A stretch of 64,000 bases of DNA from Pleomorphomonas diazotrophica (GCF_002844595.1 NZ_PJNW01000002.1:992001-1056000); one strand, 5' to 3'; positions 36,849 through 46,186 are shown, numbered from the stretch's first letter. The notes: generated from the letters alone by a model not told the origin. A program made the numbers and translations.

Positions 36849-38126
36849 CTAGCGCAATTCCGGCGTATCGTCAAACCAACGGCGGTGTTCCTGGATGGCG
36901 AAACGGTCGGTCATGCCGGCAATATAGTCGCCCACTCGCCGGGCAAGCGCCGTCGGATCGCCCATGTCGAGGCCGTGCCGCCATTCCTCCGGCATGAAGT
37001 CAGGATGGCTGACATACTTGTAGAACAGATCTTTCACGACGCGATCGGCATCGCGACGCACCCGCATGACCTCAGGGTGCCGGTACATGCGGGGAAACAG
37101 GAAGCCTTTGATGGCGGCATCGACTGCGGCCATTTCGTCGGAAAAGGTCACCACCGTATAACCGGCCTGCCGAATGTCATCGGAGGACCGGGGGCGGAGT
37201 TCGTCGAGCCGGTTGACCGAGGCGACGATGACGTCCTCGACCATGGCGGTGATCAGCCGGCGGGTGATCTCGTGGATGGTGCGGTGCCGATCGAGGTCGG
37301 GATATTTCGTTTCGATCGCCTCGAGGAAGCCGCCGATCAGCGGCAGCGGCCGGAGATCGTCGAGGGAGAACAACCCGGCGCGCAGGCCGTCGTCGATATC
37401 GTGGGCGTCATAGGCGATATCGTCGGCGATCGCGGCGCATTGCGCCTCGGCACTCGCATGGGTGTCGAGCTTGAGCGAATAAAGGTCGGGATAGGCGAGA
37501 AGCGCCACCGGCAGTCCGCGCTCGGCATGGCGGCCGATCGGCCTGCCGTCCGCGTCGGTCAGCGGGCCATTGTGCTTGACGAGGCCTTCCAGCGTTTCCC
37601 ACGACAGGTTGAGCCCGTCGAACTCGGCATAGGAATGCTCGAGCTCCGTGACTGCCCTGAAGGACTGGGCATTGTGGTCGAACCCACCGAAGTCCGAGAG
37701 GCAGGCGTCGAGCGCATCCTCGCCGGTGTGACCGAAGGGCGTGTGACCGAGGTCATGGGCGAGCGCCAGCGCCTCGGCGAGATCCTCGTTCAACCTCAGT
37801 GCGCGGGCGAGCGCCCGGGCGATCTGTGCCACTTCCAATGTGTGGGTCAGACGGGTGCGGTAATGATCGCCCTCATGGAAGACGAACACCTGCGTCTTGT
37901 GCTTGAGACGGCGAAAAGTCGTCGAATGGATGATGCGGTCACGGTCGCGCTGGAACGGCGTGCGCGTCGGGCTCACCGGCTCGGGATAGCGCCGGCCCCG
38001 GCTCTCCTCCGGGTGGACGCCGAAGGGCGCCAGCGGCTCCGTTCCAAACCCCAGACCTGCCACCGCCGCCTCCCGAAGATCATCGATACCCAGCGAATCC
38101 GCATAACGGGCTCGCGAAGCCGTCAT
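36849..38126 (-). CDS. dgt: Deoxyguanosinetriphosphate triphosphohydrolase-like protein
   Basis: 425 residues. HD-domain motifs are [15 protein letters not shown] (H near residue 91) and [16 protein letters not shown] (HD pair near residue 126). It hydrolyses dNTPs to nucleoside and triphosphate or is a relative with that fold. The segment [24 protein letters not shown] is the family N-terminal signature. Divergent from erpA, 77 bases away, and 45 bases before argS. Confidence 0.94.
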   Translation of the reverse strand: MTASRARYADSLGIDDLREAAVAGLGFGTEPLAPFGVHPEESRGRRYPEPVSPTRTPFQRDRDRIIHSTTFRRLKHKTQVFVFHEGDHYRTRLTHTLEVAQIARALARALRLNEDLAEALALAHDLGHTPFGHTGEDALDACLSDFGGFDHNAQSFRAVTELEHSYAEFDGLNLSWETLEGLVKHNGPLTDADGRPIGRHAERGLPVALLAYPDLYSLKLDTHASAEAQCAAIADDIAYDAHDIDDGLRAGLFSLDDLRPLPLIGGFLEAIETKYPDLDRHRTIHEITRRLITAMVEDVIVASVNRLDELRPRSSDDIRQAGYTVVTFSDEMAAVDAAIKGFLFPRMYRHPEVMRVRRDADRVVKDLFYKYVSHPDFMPEEWRHGLDMGDPTALARRVGDYIAGMTDRFAIQEHRRWFDDTPELR

Positions 38127-38203
38127 TTGACTTTGCCATCCGCTGCCTTACGTATGTCAGCAGTGCTCACAGTTTCAAGTCATCCGAGGCTCAAGAAACC
38201 GCC

Positions 38204-38542
38204 ATGGAAGCTCTCGCCGCCAATATCAGCATGACCGCCGCTGCGGCGCGCCGGATCGCCAAGGTACTGGAAAAGCAGCCCGGCAAGACGGCGCTGCGCA
38301 TTTCGGTCGAGGGTGGTGGCTGCTCGGGCTTCTCCTATCGCTTCGATCTTGTCGAAGGGCAGAACGCCGACGACATCGCCGTCACCCGCGACGGCGCAAC
38401 GGTGCTGATCGATGAGGTGTCGCTGCCGTTCATGGACGGTTCGGAAATCGACTTCGTCGACGACCTGATGGGCCAAGCCTTCAAGATCAACAATCCGAAC
38501 GCCACGTCGAGCTGCGGCTGCGGCACCTCGTTTGCGGTCTGA
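38204..38542 (+). CDS. erpA: Iron-sulfur cluster insertion protein, ErpA/IscA family
   Basis: 112 residues. The three cluster-binding cysteines are in place: GGGCSGF near residue 45 and the C-terminal SSCGCGTSF. It carries Fe-S clusters to target enzymes. A candidate promoter (TTGACT at 38127-38132, TACGTA at 38149-38154) overlaps the dgt start region. It converges with the quinone oxidoreductase gene; only 9 bases separate the stops. Confidence 0.93.
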   Translation: MEALAANISMTAAAARRIAKVLEKQPGKTALRISVEGGGCSGFSYRFDLVEGQNADDIAVTRDGATVLIDEVSLPFMDGSEIDFVDDLMGQAFKINNPNATSSCGCGTSFAV

Positions 38543-38551
38543 TTTGGCTTT

Positions 38552-39529
38552 TCAAACAGTCAACAGCGTGGAGCCCACGGTTTCGCGAGCTTCCATTGCC
38601 TTGTGGCACGCGACGGCGTCGGCCAGCGCGAACTTCTGCCCCACACTGATGGTCACCGCCTCGCTGCGAATCTGCTCGAACAGATCCTCGGCGCAAGCGT
38701 CGAGAGTGGCGCGCGTCGCGGTGTAGTGGCCAAGCGTCGGCCGTGTCGCGTAGAGCGAGCCCTTCTGTGACAGTATGCCGAGACTGAACTCGGCGACCGG
38801 CCCCGAGGAATTCCCGAAGGAGGCGAACAGGCCGCGCGGCTTCAGGCAGTCGAGTGAGGCCGGGAAAGTATCCTTGCCGACCGAATCGTAGACCACGTCG
38901 CAGAGGGCTCCGCCGGTGATCTCGGCCACGCGGGCGACGAAATCCTCCGTACGATAGTTGATCACATGCGTGTAGCCGCAGGCTCTCGCAATTTCCGCCT
39001 TCTCCTCCGAGCCGACGGTGGCGATGGAGGTGGCGCCCAGCGACTTCAGCCACTGGCCGGCGATCTGGCCGACGCCGCCGGCGCCGGCGTGAAACAGTAC
39101 CGTGTGGTCGCGCGTCACCTTGAAGGTCTGGCGCAGGAGGTACTGCACCGTCATGCCCTTCAGAAGGCTCGCCGCCACGGTGAAGCCGTCGATGTCGTCG
39201 GGCACGCGGATCAGCTTCTGCGCCGAGATGATGCGCGCCTCGGCATAGGCACCGACCGATCCGGCATAGGCGACGCGGTCGCCGGGGCGGAACTGGACGA
39301 CGCCCTCGCCCACCTTTTCCACGATGCCGACCGCCTCGGCGCCGGGAATGAACGGCAGGCCGCCCGGGGCCGGGTAGAGACCCTTGCGGTAATAGGTGTC
39401 GATGAAGTTGACGCCGATCGCTGTGTGCTTGAGGCGCACCTCGCCAGGACCGGGGGCGCCAACCTCGATCTCCTCGAAGGACATCACCTCGGGTCCACCC
39501 GTCTCGCGGATGACGATCGCCTTCACCAT
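38552..39529 (-). CDS. Quinone oxidoreductase (zinc-independent MDR family)
   Basis: 325 residues from the ATG at 39529. It is a medium-chain reductase that uses NADPH. The nucleotide-binding motif HAGAGGVGQIAGQW (about residues 147-160) and the N-terminal IRETGGPEVM with HTAIGVNFIDTYYR are typical of Qor. No structural-zinc cysteines are seen. The frame is open far upstream into the MFS gene; that part is a shadow. Confidence 0.93.
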   Translation of the reverse strand: MVKAIVIRETGGPEVMSFEEIEVGAPGPGEVRLKHTAIGVNFIDTYYRKGLYPAPGGLPFIPGAEAVGIVEKVGEGVVQFRPGDRVAYAGSVGAYAEARIISAQKLIRVPDDIDGFTVAASLLKGMTVQYLLRQTFKVTRDHTVLFHAGAGGVGQIAGQWLKSLGATSIATVGSEEKAEIARACGYTHVINYRTEDFVARVAEITGGALCDVVYDSVGKDTFPASLDCLKPRGLFASFGNSSGPVAEFSLGILSQKGSLYATRPTLGHYTATRATLDACAEDLFEQIRSEAVTISVGQKFALADAVACHKAMEARETVGSTLLTV

Positions 39530-39555
39530 GTCCTGCACTCCCGGAAACCTAGCGG

Positions 39556-40836
39556 TTACGTCGTGGAGGTGTTGGTAGCACCAACGGCGGCAGGCTCGCC
39601 AATCATCTTTTGTTGGCCGGCAAGATCGCAGACCGGCGGGTCGGCCTCGCGGGCGAAGACGCCGGACGCCGCGACAAAGGGCAGCATCAGCAGGAAGGCC
39701 GCCGTCAGTCCGAAATGCTCGGCGACAAAGCCGACGCCGGGCGGCGCCAGCAGAAAGATGGCGGTGATGATCATCGACATGGCGGCCACGTTGCGCGCCG
39801 CATCGCCCGGCTTGTCGCCGGCCGCAGCCACGCCGATCGGCATCACCAGGGATACGCCGACGCCCATCAGCGCCAGCGACAGGCCGGAAACGACGATATG
39901 CGACGAGAAGATGAAACCGATCAGCCCGATGGCCGTCGTCGTCGCACAGACGCGAACGATGCTCGACGCGCGGTAGCGTGCCCGGAACCAGTCGCCGGCC
40001 ACCCGGCCGACGAACATGGTCAGCGGGAAGGTGCCATAGGCGACGGAGGTCCAGAACGGGCCCGGTTGAAGCTGCTCGCGCAGGAACAGCGTGCCCCAGT
40101 CGTAGACGGCGCCTTCGGCCAGCGTGACGCCGGTCGCCATGATGCAGAGCCCGATCAGGCCGACGCTCGGCAGCGTGAACAGCGGCGGCTTGGCCGTGCC
40201 AGCGGGACGGGCCACCCGCTCGTACATCGGGCGTGGCAGCAGCCAGGCGATGCCGGCGCAGCCGACGACGCCCAGTGCCGCCATGGCGGCGAGATGCCAG
40301 ACGAGCGGCACGCCGAGCTGGCCGAACAGGCCGGCCGACAGCGCACCGGTGACGAAGCCGAGGCTCCAGTAGCCATGGCATTGGGCCATGTATTTGCCGC
40401 CGGTGGTTGCCTCAAGGCGCTGGACACCGGCATTGCCGCCGATCTCGAACAGGGTGTTGCCGGCACCAGCGAAAAACAGCACCACGGCTAGCACCGTCCA
40501 ATGGCCGGCAAGGCCGATGCCGAGCAGCATGAGGGCGGCCAGCACAAGGCCCCAGACGCCGACGCGGGCGGCGGCGAAGCGATCCATCAACGGCCCGGCA
40601 ATGGGTGCGGTGACCAGCGCGCCGACCGGCCCCAGGAACAGCGCCAGCCCCATGGTCGCCTTGTCGACGCCCAGATGAGCAAGCAGATCCGGCATCCGCG
40701 TCAGCCAGTTGGCCGTGAGAAAGGACGAGCCGAAGTAAAGGGTGCCGATGCGCAGGGCGGTAAACACTGTTGTCACCAATCGATGGGGGAAATAGCGGCG
40801 GGGTCGCTGCGGGACGCCGCTGAAGAACAAGCGCAT
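39556..40836 (-). CDS. MFS transporter
   Basis: 426 residues with about twelve hydrophobic helices. A major-facilitator loop motif is seen as GPLMDRFAAARVGVWG after helix 2, but key charges differ from the drug-efflux consensus. The substrate cannot be told from sequence. It resembles the YbjJ/fucose-permease-like group. The ATG at 40836 is preferred to the preceding TTG. Confidence 0.85.
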   Translation of the reverse strand: MRLFFSGVPQRPRRYFPHRLVTTVFTALRIGTLYFGSSFLTANWLTRMPDLLAHLGVDKATMGLALFLGPVGALVTAPIAGPLMDRFAAARVGVWGLVLAALMLLGIGLAGHWTVLAVVLFFAGAGNTLFEIGGNAGVQRLEATTGGKYMAQCHGYWSLGFVTGALSAGLFGQLGVPLVWHLAAMAALGVVGCAGIAWLLPRPMYERVARPAGTAKPPLFTLPSVGLIGLCIMATGVTLAEGAVYDWGTLFLREQLQPGPFWTSVAYGTFPLTMFVGRVAGDWFRARYRASSIVRVCATTTAIGLIGFIFSSHIVVSGLSLALMGVGVSLVMPIGVAAAGDKPGDAARNVAAMSMIITAIFLLAPPGVGFVAEHFGLTAAFLLMLPFVAASGVFAREADPPVCDLAGQQKMIGEPAAVGATNTSTT

Positions 40837-41021
40837 CAATAAAACGATTCAAACCGTGGATGCAATGCCCACGGGCAGGGCTGGGCCGGCTTCGTTGACG
40901 ATCGCGGTCGCGCCGTGCTCTCCCGGCAACACCACACAACGGCGCAGGCATTTCGGAGGCTTCGGAAAAACGCCCTGCCCTCGGTTGCCATGTCGGTTCC
41001 GGTCGAGTATGTGAAAGCCCG

Positions 41022-41050
41022 TTCGCGCCGGCCCCATGGCGGGGTATACT
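41022..41050 (+). promoter_or_regulatory. Candidate promoter of tRNA-Lys
   Basis: TATACT at 41045-41050 is a near-perfect -10 box, 35 bases before the tRNA 5' end. The -35 position (about 41022-41027, TTCGCG) is weak. Confidence 0.45.
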
Positions 41051-41085
41051 CGGCAGATGCGGCAATGCCGCTGCGATCACGGTGG

Positions 41086-41161
41086 GAGCGCGTAGCTCAG
41101 TCGGTAGAGCACGTGACTTTTAATCATGGGGTCGAGGGTTCGAGTCCCTCCGCGCTCACCA
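41086..41161 (+). tRNA. tRNA-Lys (anticodon TTT)
   Basis: A 76-base tRNA with encoded CCA. Acceptor GAGCGCG (41086-41092) pairs with CGCGCTC (41151-41157). The anticodon stem CGTGA/TCATG encloses loop CTTTTAA, giving anticodon TTT. The T arm is GAGGG TTCGAGT CCCTC. The prophage begins about 120 bases downstream, and the tRNA is intact. Confidence 0.97.
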
Positions 41162-41407
41162 ATCTTTTCTTGTCCGGCCTTGAGACGTGAGACCGAGCCT
41201 CCCTGCCATATGACAAAAGCCCCGGCGGACAGCCGGAGCCTTCGATCAACGGTCGATCAAGTCTTGTTTGGCGCCCGCCCTGACTGTAGCGCGCAAAAAC
41301 AAATGGCGCTCTGCGCAAGATCACTTGGCACCAGATGAACCTGGTACATCGACGCTCAAAACCTCGTTCCGGCCATATACCATGGGATACCCCAAATCCT
41401 CACCCCG
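41162..41407. other. Gap between tRNA-Lys and prophage cargo gene, containing the probable prophage right end
   Basis: No gene is seen. A hairpin CCGGC/GCCGG (41222-41236) followed on the - strand by TTTT may end transcription out of the prophage. From 41285 the sequence TGTAGCGCGCAAAAAC begins with TG and is followed by a similar GCGCAAG block at about 41313, the kind of repeated end motif that Mu-like transposases bind. I place the prophage boundary there, tentatively (41265 is an alternative). The 5-base target duplication cannot be checked without the left end. Confidence 0.35.
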
Positions 41408-42523
41408 CTAAGGATCGCAAAAGTCGTCTGGAGGGTCCGGCCAATCTTGCGCTGGCGCCAAATTGAAGCCGCCCACGACGAAAGGCTCAAGTTTGCGTCG
41501 CAACCCCCGCCAGTGTTCGATTAAGTGCCCCTGGTATCGCCACACTGCCTTGCTGCAAGACGCTGCCAGGATGCTATAAACGGGCTCCTCGCCCCTCGTT
41601 GCAGAGATAAACCTCTCTCTGTCGACCGCGCCGTGGATGAATGAATTCAGGACATCGTCGACTAAACCCGGTTGGGGTGGTTTTAGGCCCAAGGCGAGCG
41701 TGCCCACCGAGCTCTGAGTTATGGCGAAACGCACTAGTGTCGGAGGGTGTCGGGAATTGGTCTGTTCCATCCCAGGAAGCCAACGTACCCGACTTTCTTC
41801 CTCAAGGATCCGGAAGTGGGTGTAGATAGCTGCGCCCAGAACCCTGGCCCGGGTGAGTAGTCGTTCCCGCGCATATGGACCATGTTCCGTCAAGGTAAAT
41901 TGAGTCGGACTGATTCGCTCAAGGCCTAGGAAATCTCCAGCGACATCAAAAGTCGCGTTGCTGTCGGCGTCCATTTCGAGCGTCTGCCGGTCCAGCGGCG
42001 TGACACCAACAATCCGGCTACCGTTCTCATCATGAACGACGCATGAGTTCAGCCAACCGACGTGGCCAAATCTGAGGTGTACAAACTCGTGGCGAGTAAT
42101 CAGCCAAGCAAGCGCACGGAATTCTGCGTCTGCTTCGATCGACCTGCTAATTACGCGTCCAAGATCGCTGCCCGGTTTGCCGGCCCAGTCGGGAGCGATA
42201 CATAATAGTTCGGCGCTAGCCAACGCAGCCGCCAACTTGTTGATTAAGCCGCTAAAGATCCCAAGGAAGAAGCGACCGGGCTCCAACTCCAGGCACGAAC
42301 CACCAACGCCGTCGCAAGCCAATATTGCAGTTTCGACGAAGACGCCGGGGATCTGACGCTCAAACATTGTAGCGTGAAACGCCAAAACGCTCTCCACTAC
42401 TGCATGGAGATGCCTTCGCAGATCGCCTTCCGGAACGAGCGCGATACCCCCGTATCCTTCCGCCCATTTCAAAAAGCGTTCGCTGTGTTTCACCTTGATC
42501 GGCCCATGCTCCAATGTGAGCAA
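41408..42523 (-). CDS. HExxH metallopeptidase-like cargo protein, main reading frame (apparently frameshifted gene)
   Basis: 371 residues are open from a TTG at 42523. A zinc-peptidase motif RHEFVHLRFGH (H145, E146, H149) is followed by TLEMDADSNA, where E183 in an ExxAD-like setting suits the third ligand of a gluzincin. The family is not recognised. The frame has no ATG or ribosome site at its start, yet reads sensibly upstream (VGELCHRNACLL), and joins the fragment at 42647 if one C of the run at 42569-42572 is removed, giving a 412-residue protein. The DNA is visibly richer in A+T than the rest of the prophage. Position at the right end is typical of morons, which often affect the host or rival phages; function is inference. 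Confidence 0.65.
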   Translation of the reverse strand: MLTLEHGPIKVKHSERFLKWAEGYGGIALVPEGDLRRHLHAVVESVLAFHATMFERQIPGVFVETAILACDGVGGSCLELEPGRFFLGIFSGLINKLAAALASAELLCIAPDWAGKPGSDLGRVISRSIEADAEFRALAWLITRHEFVHLRFGHVGWLNSCVVHDENGSRIVGVTPLDRQTLEMDADSNATFDVAGDFLGLERISPTQFTLTEHGPYARERLLTRARVLGAAIYTHFRILEEESRVRWLPGMEQTNSRHPPTLVRFAITQSSVGTLALGLKPPQPGLVDDVLNSFIHGAVDRERFISATRGEEPVYSILAASCSKAVWRYQGHLIEHWRGLRRKLEPFVVGGFNLAPAQDWPDPPDDFCDP

Positions 42524-42647
42524 GCAAGCATTCCGGTGGCAAAGCTCCCCAACTGTACGAGCTCCCGAGGGGCGCCAAAGTCGCTTCGCCGCTTCGGATC
42601 ATGTCAAGTCCCGCCGCCACGTCAATCGACTCCAAAGACTCGCTCAT
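42360..42647 (-). pseudogene. N-terminal fragment of the HExxH cargo gene in the other frame
   Basis: The ATG at 42647 has a strong GGGAGGGAG site and lies 16 bases after the preceding gene's stop. Its first 26 codons (to bases 42570) read into a CCCC run, after which the frame loses plausible protein character and stops at 42360. Deleting one C joins it to the long frame at 41408. So the real start of the cargo gene is here and the reading frame is broken, or shifts by +1 at CCC-C. Confidence 0.65.
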
Positions 42648-42663
42648 CAGCCCGTCTCCCTCC

Positions 42664-43449
42664 CTACACGTTCGCCAGCAGGATGCCCTTGCGCTGCATT
42701 CGGGTTTTCGAGCGGGCGGCGATCGCCGCCATCTCGGCCGCCGTTTTGCGGCCAGTGAAGATGATGGCTTCAGCGAGCTGCGGGCCATACAGGTACTGCG
42801 CGCTAGAATAGCTCGCGTTGCCGATGGAGACCTTGCGCATGGGGCTAGCGAGGGTCTTGGTAAACCCACTGCCCTCGGTACTGGTTCCGAAGGTGCCATA
42901 GTATACGACGCGCCCCGAAGCATCATCAGCCGCGAAGCCGACGAACGCCCACTTATCTGTATTCGACGCGACAGGGAAATTGCTGCCTACTAGACCCGAG
43001 GCCGGACGACGCAGGCTAGTGAACCTAAATTGGCCTGCCGCGTCACGATCAAGATAGCCCATGCTGCCGCCGGAGGCTGGGACGTTGCTAGTGATTGTCG
43101 ACGCGAATACCACCTGTGACGTCGGCGAGCCGGGGTCAATCAGCTTGACGACCAAACAGACGGTCATCGCCGCCCGATCGTCGAGATCTGTCAGCAAGCC
43201 GTTCATGCCGCCGTCAACAAGCTTGATGCTATCCGAGTTGTATACCGGGGCGGTCGCGGCGGGGGTCAGCGCCTTGCCATCGATCAGGCTGTTTAGCGAA
43301 ACAGCATCGCCACCAAAGTCCCAATGCCCATACGCGTCGGTTTCGATAGAGGTCGGGAATATGGGTCGGCAGTCCGCGAGGCTGACGAGCGGCCCCTGTC
43401 CGTTAGCTATGGCGACGGGGAGCTGGAGAAACGGCGAATAAGTGGTCAT
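42664..43449 (-). CDS. Phage tail-associated protein, LamG-like
   Basis: 261 residues. The pattern AMTVCLVVKL, SGGSMGYLDRDAAGQFRF, KWAFVGFAADDASGRVVYYGTFGT and LAEAIIFTGRKTAAEMAAI is that of concanavalin-like (LamG/laminin-G) domains: beta-strands, then a closing strand naming an edge position. Such proteins bind glycans or cap tail fibres. Its start abuts the stop of the fibre gene, so it is probably a fibre accessory or receptor-binding protein. Confidence 0.6.
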   Translation of the reverse strand: MTTYSPFLQLPVAIANGQGPLVSLADCRPIFPTSIETDAYGHWDFGGDAVSLNSLIDGKALTPAATAPVYNSDSIKLVDGGMNGLLTDLDDRAAMTVCLVVKLIDPGSPTSQVVFASTITSNVPASGGSMGYLDRDAAGQFRFTSLRRPASGLVGSNFPVASNTDKWAFVGFAADDASGRVVYYGTFGTSTEGSGFTKTLASPMRKVSIGNASYSSAQYLYGPQLAEAIIFTGRKTAAEMAAIAARSKTRMQRKGILLANV

Positions 43450-46182
43450 TTAGGCCTCCACGGGAAAGACGGAAATTTCAAACGATGGCCAGAAAAACGG
43501 CAGTTCACGCGTGACGCCGCCCTTGGTGAAGACGTCCGGCGTACTGTCTCGTAGGTTGCCGCCGCTCGCGTTGCTGAACAGCTTGCCCGAGGGGTGGGAC
43601 GCGGGGCCATAGTCCAGACCGTAGCGCAGCTTAATGTTCGTCGTCGGCGCGGTGCCCGATAGCGTCAGCAGCAGGTCCGTCCCTGATGCCGAAATATCGG
43701 CAATGGTTGCCGTCCCCGCGTCGGAGACAACCTTGAAGCCACGATCGAGGACGGCGCCGAGGGTTGTCTCGTCGATCACATGCGGCGGTGTTGGCACGTC
43801 CATCCGAAGGCGTATCACCGATCCAGAGAGGCTGGCCCCGAGCACCTTCACCTGTCGCGGCTTGAGCTTGTCCACGACGATTGACTTCAGGACGCGGGCT
43901 TCAGCCCGGCCGACGTAGTGGTAGCTGGTGTTAACCAGGTGGGCGCTGTCCGAGGCGGGCTCAAGGAAGTAGAGCGGCGTGCCCATCCAAACGTCAGGGC
44001 GCTCCCGCGAAAGCTCCCACATGGCGAGAACTGGACCACGCGTCGGGCCTGTGGTGATACCGGCGCCCTGTTGGTAGACGATGACGTGCGGCTTGGTCGC
44101 CTGACCTGTGATCGCCACCACGTCATTTTGCATGTCATTGATAAGCTGGTCGAGAAGAGCCTTGTAGGTGGTCTTCGTCATGCTGCTGCTGTCTGACTCG
44201 CCCTGCATCCAACTAATCGCAGCGACCACGTAGGTTTTGCCTGCGGCGGTGGCAATCGCCTTGGCGCGCGTCACGTGGTCGATGAAGTTAGTATAGTAGT
44301 TCGCAGTGGCTGTCGGCACCTCGGCAGTGTCCGGAGCGGCCGTCTTGACCAGGCTGTTGATGCTCTCGCTGCCCTTGCCACACGCCGAGGCGAAGAAAAT
44401 GAGATCGGACGGGTTGATCCCGTTCTCCAGAACGGCAAGCTCGACCGCGCCGTTGACTGTGCCCGAGCACACGGTCTCGCCGCGTGTGGTGAGCGCGTCG
44501 GGTGAGAGGTCGTCTTCGACCAGTGGTTTGGAAGTATCCATGGCCGACTGGTTTTGCCCCCCGAAGCCGTTGCCCGTCAGTGTGGTCTTGGGGCCGGCGC
44601 CGAAGGTGAGGTTGGAAAAGGGCTGGGTGACCGAGATCGCGGGCTTGCCCTGCGCGCCAATCGAGAGGCTTTGCCCGTAGGAGAGGAACCCAAACCAGAT
44701 CGACGGGCTGGGCGTGGGGAGCTGCTGCGCAGCGGCCAGTGCCTCCCTGGTCTGGACCCTCGACGCACCAGAAGACGACGACCCTGCTCCATAGAGGTCC
44801 GGGATGTGGATTTTCTGTGTGCTGGAGTTGAAGTAGATGAGCGCTCGCCCGACAGCGTCTGCGGCGAGCGGGTAGATCGGGCCAGCACCGGAGTATTGGC
44901 GCAAGCCTTCGGCAACGCCGCCGACGTTGGCGCGCAGCCACCTATTAATCTCCTCTTCGACATCGAATCGCCCCTTCATCTCCCCCGTCGCCGGGTCGAT
45001 GTAGAAGATCGCCTTCCCGACAGCGTCGACGATGAAGGGGATGATAGACGACAGTGAGCCCGTGAAGGCCCTGAGCGCGGTGGAGCCGAACAGCTCCAGC
45101 TTGCGCAGCTCCTGGATCGGGGCGCGGACATCGGCTTTGCCGGCAAGACCGGTGGGACCGATCCAGACCCAGCGACCCCACGTCAAATTGAGTGAATACT
45201 TGCCCGCGTTCGGGACACTGGCGCCGTCGTACCCCGTTGAGGTCGCCTGCAGGTGGGTACCCGTATCGGCGTCTATGACCTCGGCTCCCTGTCCATCAAC
45301 GGTGCTCGTCAGGTTCAGGAGATCGGTCCAATGAGGGAGGGTGCGCGCCACAGCCTGGGCGTTGGCTGCCACCATCTGCGTAATGTCGCGCGCCGCTTCG
45401 GACCCTGACTTGGCAGCGATAGAAATGGCTGCTGCAGTTTCGGAGGCCACGCGCGCCGCAGCGGCGCCACTGCCGGCGTCGGCCGCTGCGGCCTTCGTCG
45501 CCCAGTGCTTGGCCGAGTAGAGCCCCGGTTGCACCTGCTGATCCTCTGGCGCGTTGGCAAAGTCCTTGGCCAGGTCGCGAGCGGTCTCGGTGGCCGCCAG
45601 AACGGCGGTCGCCACCACATCGTTGTTCAGCCGCAGGATGGCGCCTTCGCGGATCGCCATCAGCCGACCGTTGCCTGGCAGTCCGCCTTCGTCGATATCT
45701 GACCCGCTGTTCGTCTTGAGCGTGATGGCCACGCCGCCATTGATGTGAACGACAACTGGCGATGCCGTGTTCGTGCCGACCACGGGAATGATGATGGCCG
45801 TGCCATCAACGACTGGCAGCGCTGTGACAAGCTGACGAACGTTGACGGTGTCGCCGTCGCCGATCGACGCGGGGATGATGCTGTAAGGCAGCGGCAGCGC
45901 CCAAACCCACTGGCCGCCGGACACCTTGTAGATGCCGATCTTGTCCGGGTCCGGATCGGCGTAGACCCAGGGCGTCACTTGGGCGGTGGTCGCGGGAAGG
46001 TCGGCCTCTGTGTCATAGAGGTTGCCCACCATGGTGGCGAGCCGCATCGGGTCGCTCGCCACCAGTTGGGCCGCAAGGTCCGTCACCCGCTGGCGCGACG
46101 TCGTTCCGCCGGCGTTGCCGAGGATGCTGTCCACCGTGGTGGCAAGCGGGAGGTTGGAAGATTGCACGCCGCCGTCAGCCAT
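43450..46182 (-). CDS. Tail fibre protein with sialate-O-acetylesterase-like (SGNH) domain
   Basis: 910 residues from the ATG at 46182 with AGGTGA upstream. The N-terminal 200 residues resemble fibre base segments, followed by an Ala-rich coiled region (about 225-310). Two related segments, IVDAVGKAIFYIDPATGE (near 380) and LAADAVGRALIYFNSSTQK (near 434), are an internal repeat. From about 490 to 760 is an esterase domain: GQSLSIG supplies the nucleophile serine and WMQGESD a conserved block of the SASA family. It probably removes acetyl groups from host surface polysaccharide during adsorption. Confidence 0.82.
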   Translation of the reverse strand: MADGGVQSSNLPLATTVDSILGNAGGTTSRQRVTDLAAQLVASDPMRLATMVGNLYDTEADLPATTAQVTPWVYADPDPDKIGIYKVSGGQWVWALPLPYSIIPASIGDGDTVNVRQLVTALPVVDGTAIIIPVVGTNTASPVVVHINGGVAITLKTNSGSDIDEGGLPGNGRLMAIREGAILRLNNDVVATAVLAATETARDLAKDFANAPEDQQVQPGLYSAKHWATKAAAADAGSGAAAARVASETAAAISIAAKSGSEAARDITQMVAANAQAVARTLPHWTDLLNLTSTVDGQGAEVIDADTGTHLQATSTGYDGASVPNAGKYSLNLTWGRWVWIGPTGLAGKADVRAPIQELRKLELFGSTALRAFTGSLSSIIPFIVDAVGKAIFYIDPATGEMKGRFDVEEEINRWLRANVGGVAEGLRQYSGAGPIYPLAADAVGRALIYFNSSTQKIHIPDLYGAGSSSSGASRVQTREALAAAQQLPTPSPSIWFGFLSYGQSLSIGAQGKPAISVTQPFSNLTFGAGPKTTLTGNGFGGQNQSAMDTSKPLVEDDLSPDALTTRGETVCSGTVNGAVELAVLENGINPSDLIFFASACGKGSESINSLVKTAAPDTAEVPTATANYYTNFIDHVTRAKAIATAAGKTYVVAAISWMQGESDSSSMTKTTYKALLDQLINDMQNDVVAITGQATKPHVIVYQQGAGITTGPTRGPVLAMWELSRERPDVWMGTPLYFLEPASDSAHLVNTSYHYVGRAEARVLKSIVVDKLKPRQVKVLGASLSGSVIRLRMDVPTPPHVIDETTLGAVLDRGFKVVSDAGTATIADISASGTDLLLTLSGTAPTTNIKLRYGLDYGPASHPSGKLFSNASGGNLRDSTPDVFTKGGVTRELPFFWPSFEISVFPVEA

Positions 46183-46186
46183 GATG

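Noticed and set aside
35142-38234. 1030-residue + strand frame opposite argS and dgt
   Set aside because: Antisense shadow; both opposite-strand genes carry full catalytic motifs.
38552-40381. 609-residue frame combining quinone oxidoreductase and upstream sequence as a fusion protein
   Set aside because: The upstream half is Arg-rich shadow of the MFS gene; the reductase starts at its own ATG (39529).
41086-41161. tRNA-Lys as prophage attachment site
   Set aside because: The tRNA is complete and no duplicated 3' fragment is seen; head genes are of a transposing phage.
42360-42926. 188-residue frame as one complete gene
   Set aside because: Its first half is Arg/Ser/Pro-rich shadow sequence over the LamG-like gene; only the part from 42647 has a ribosome site, and even that loses coding character after the C run.
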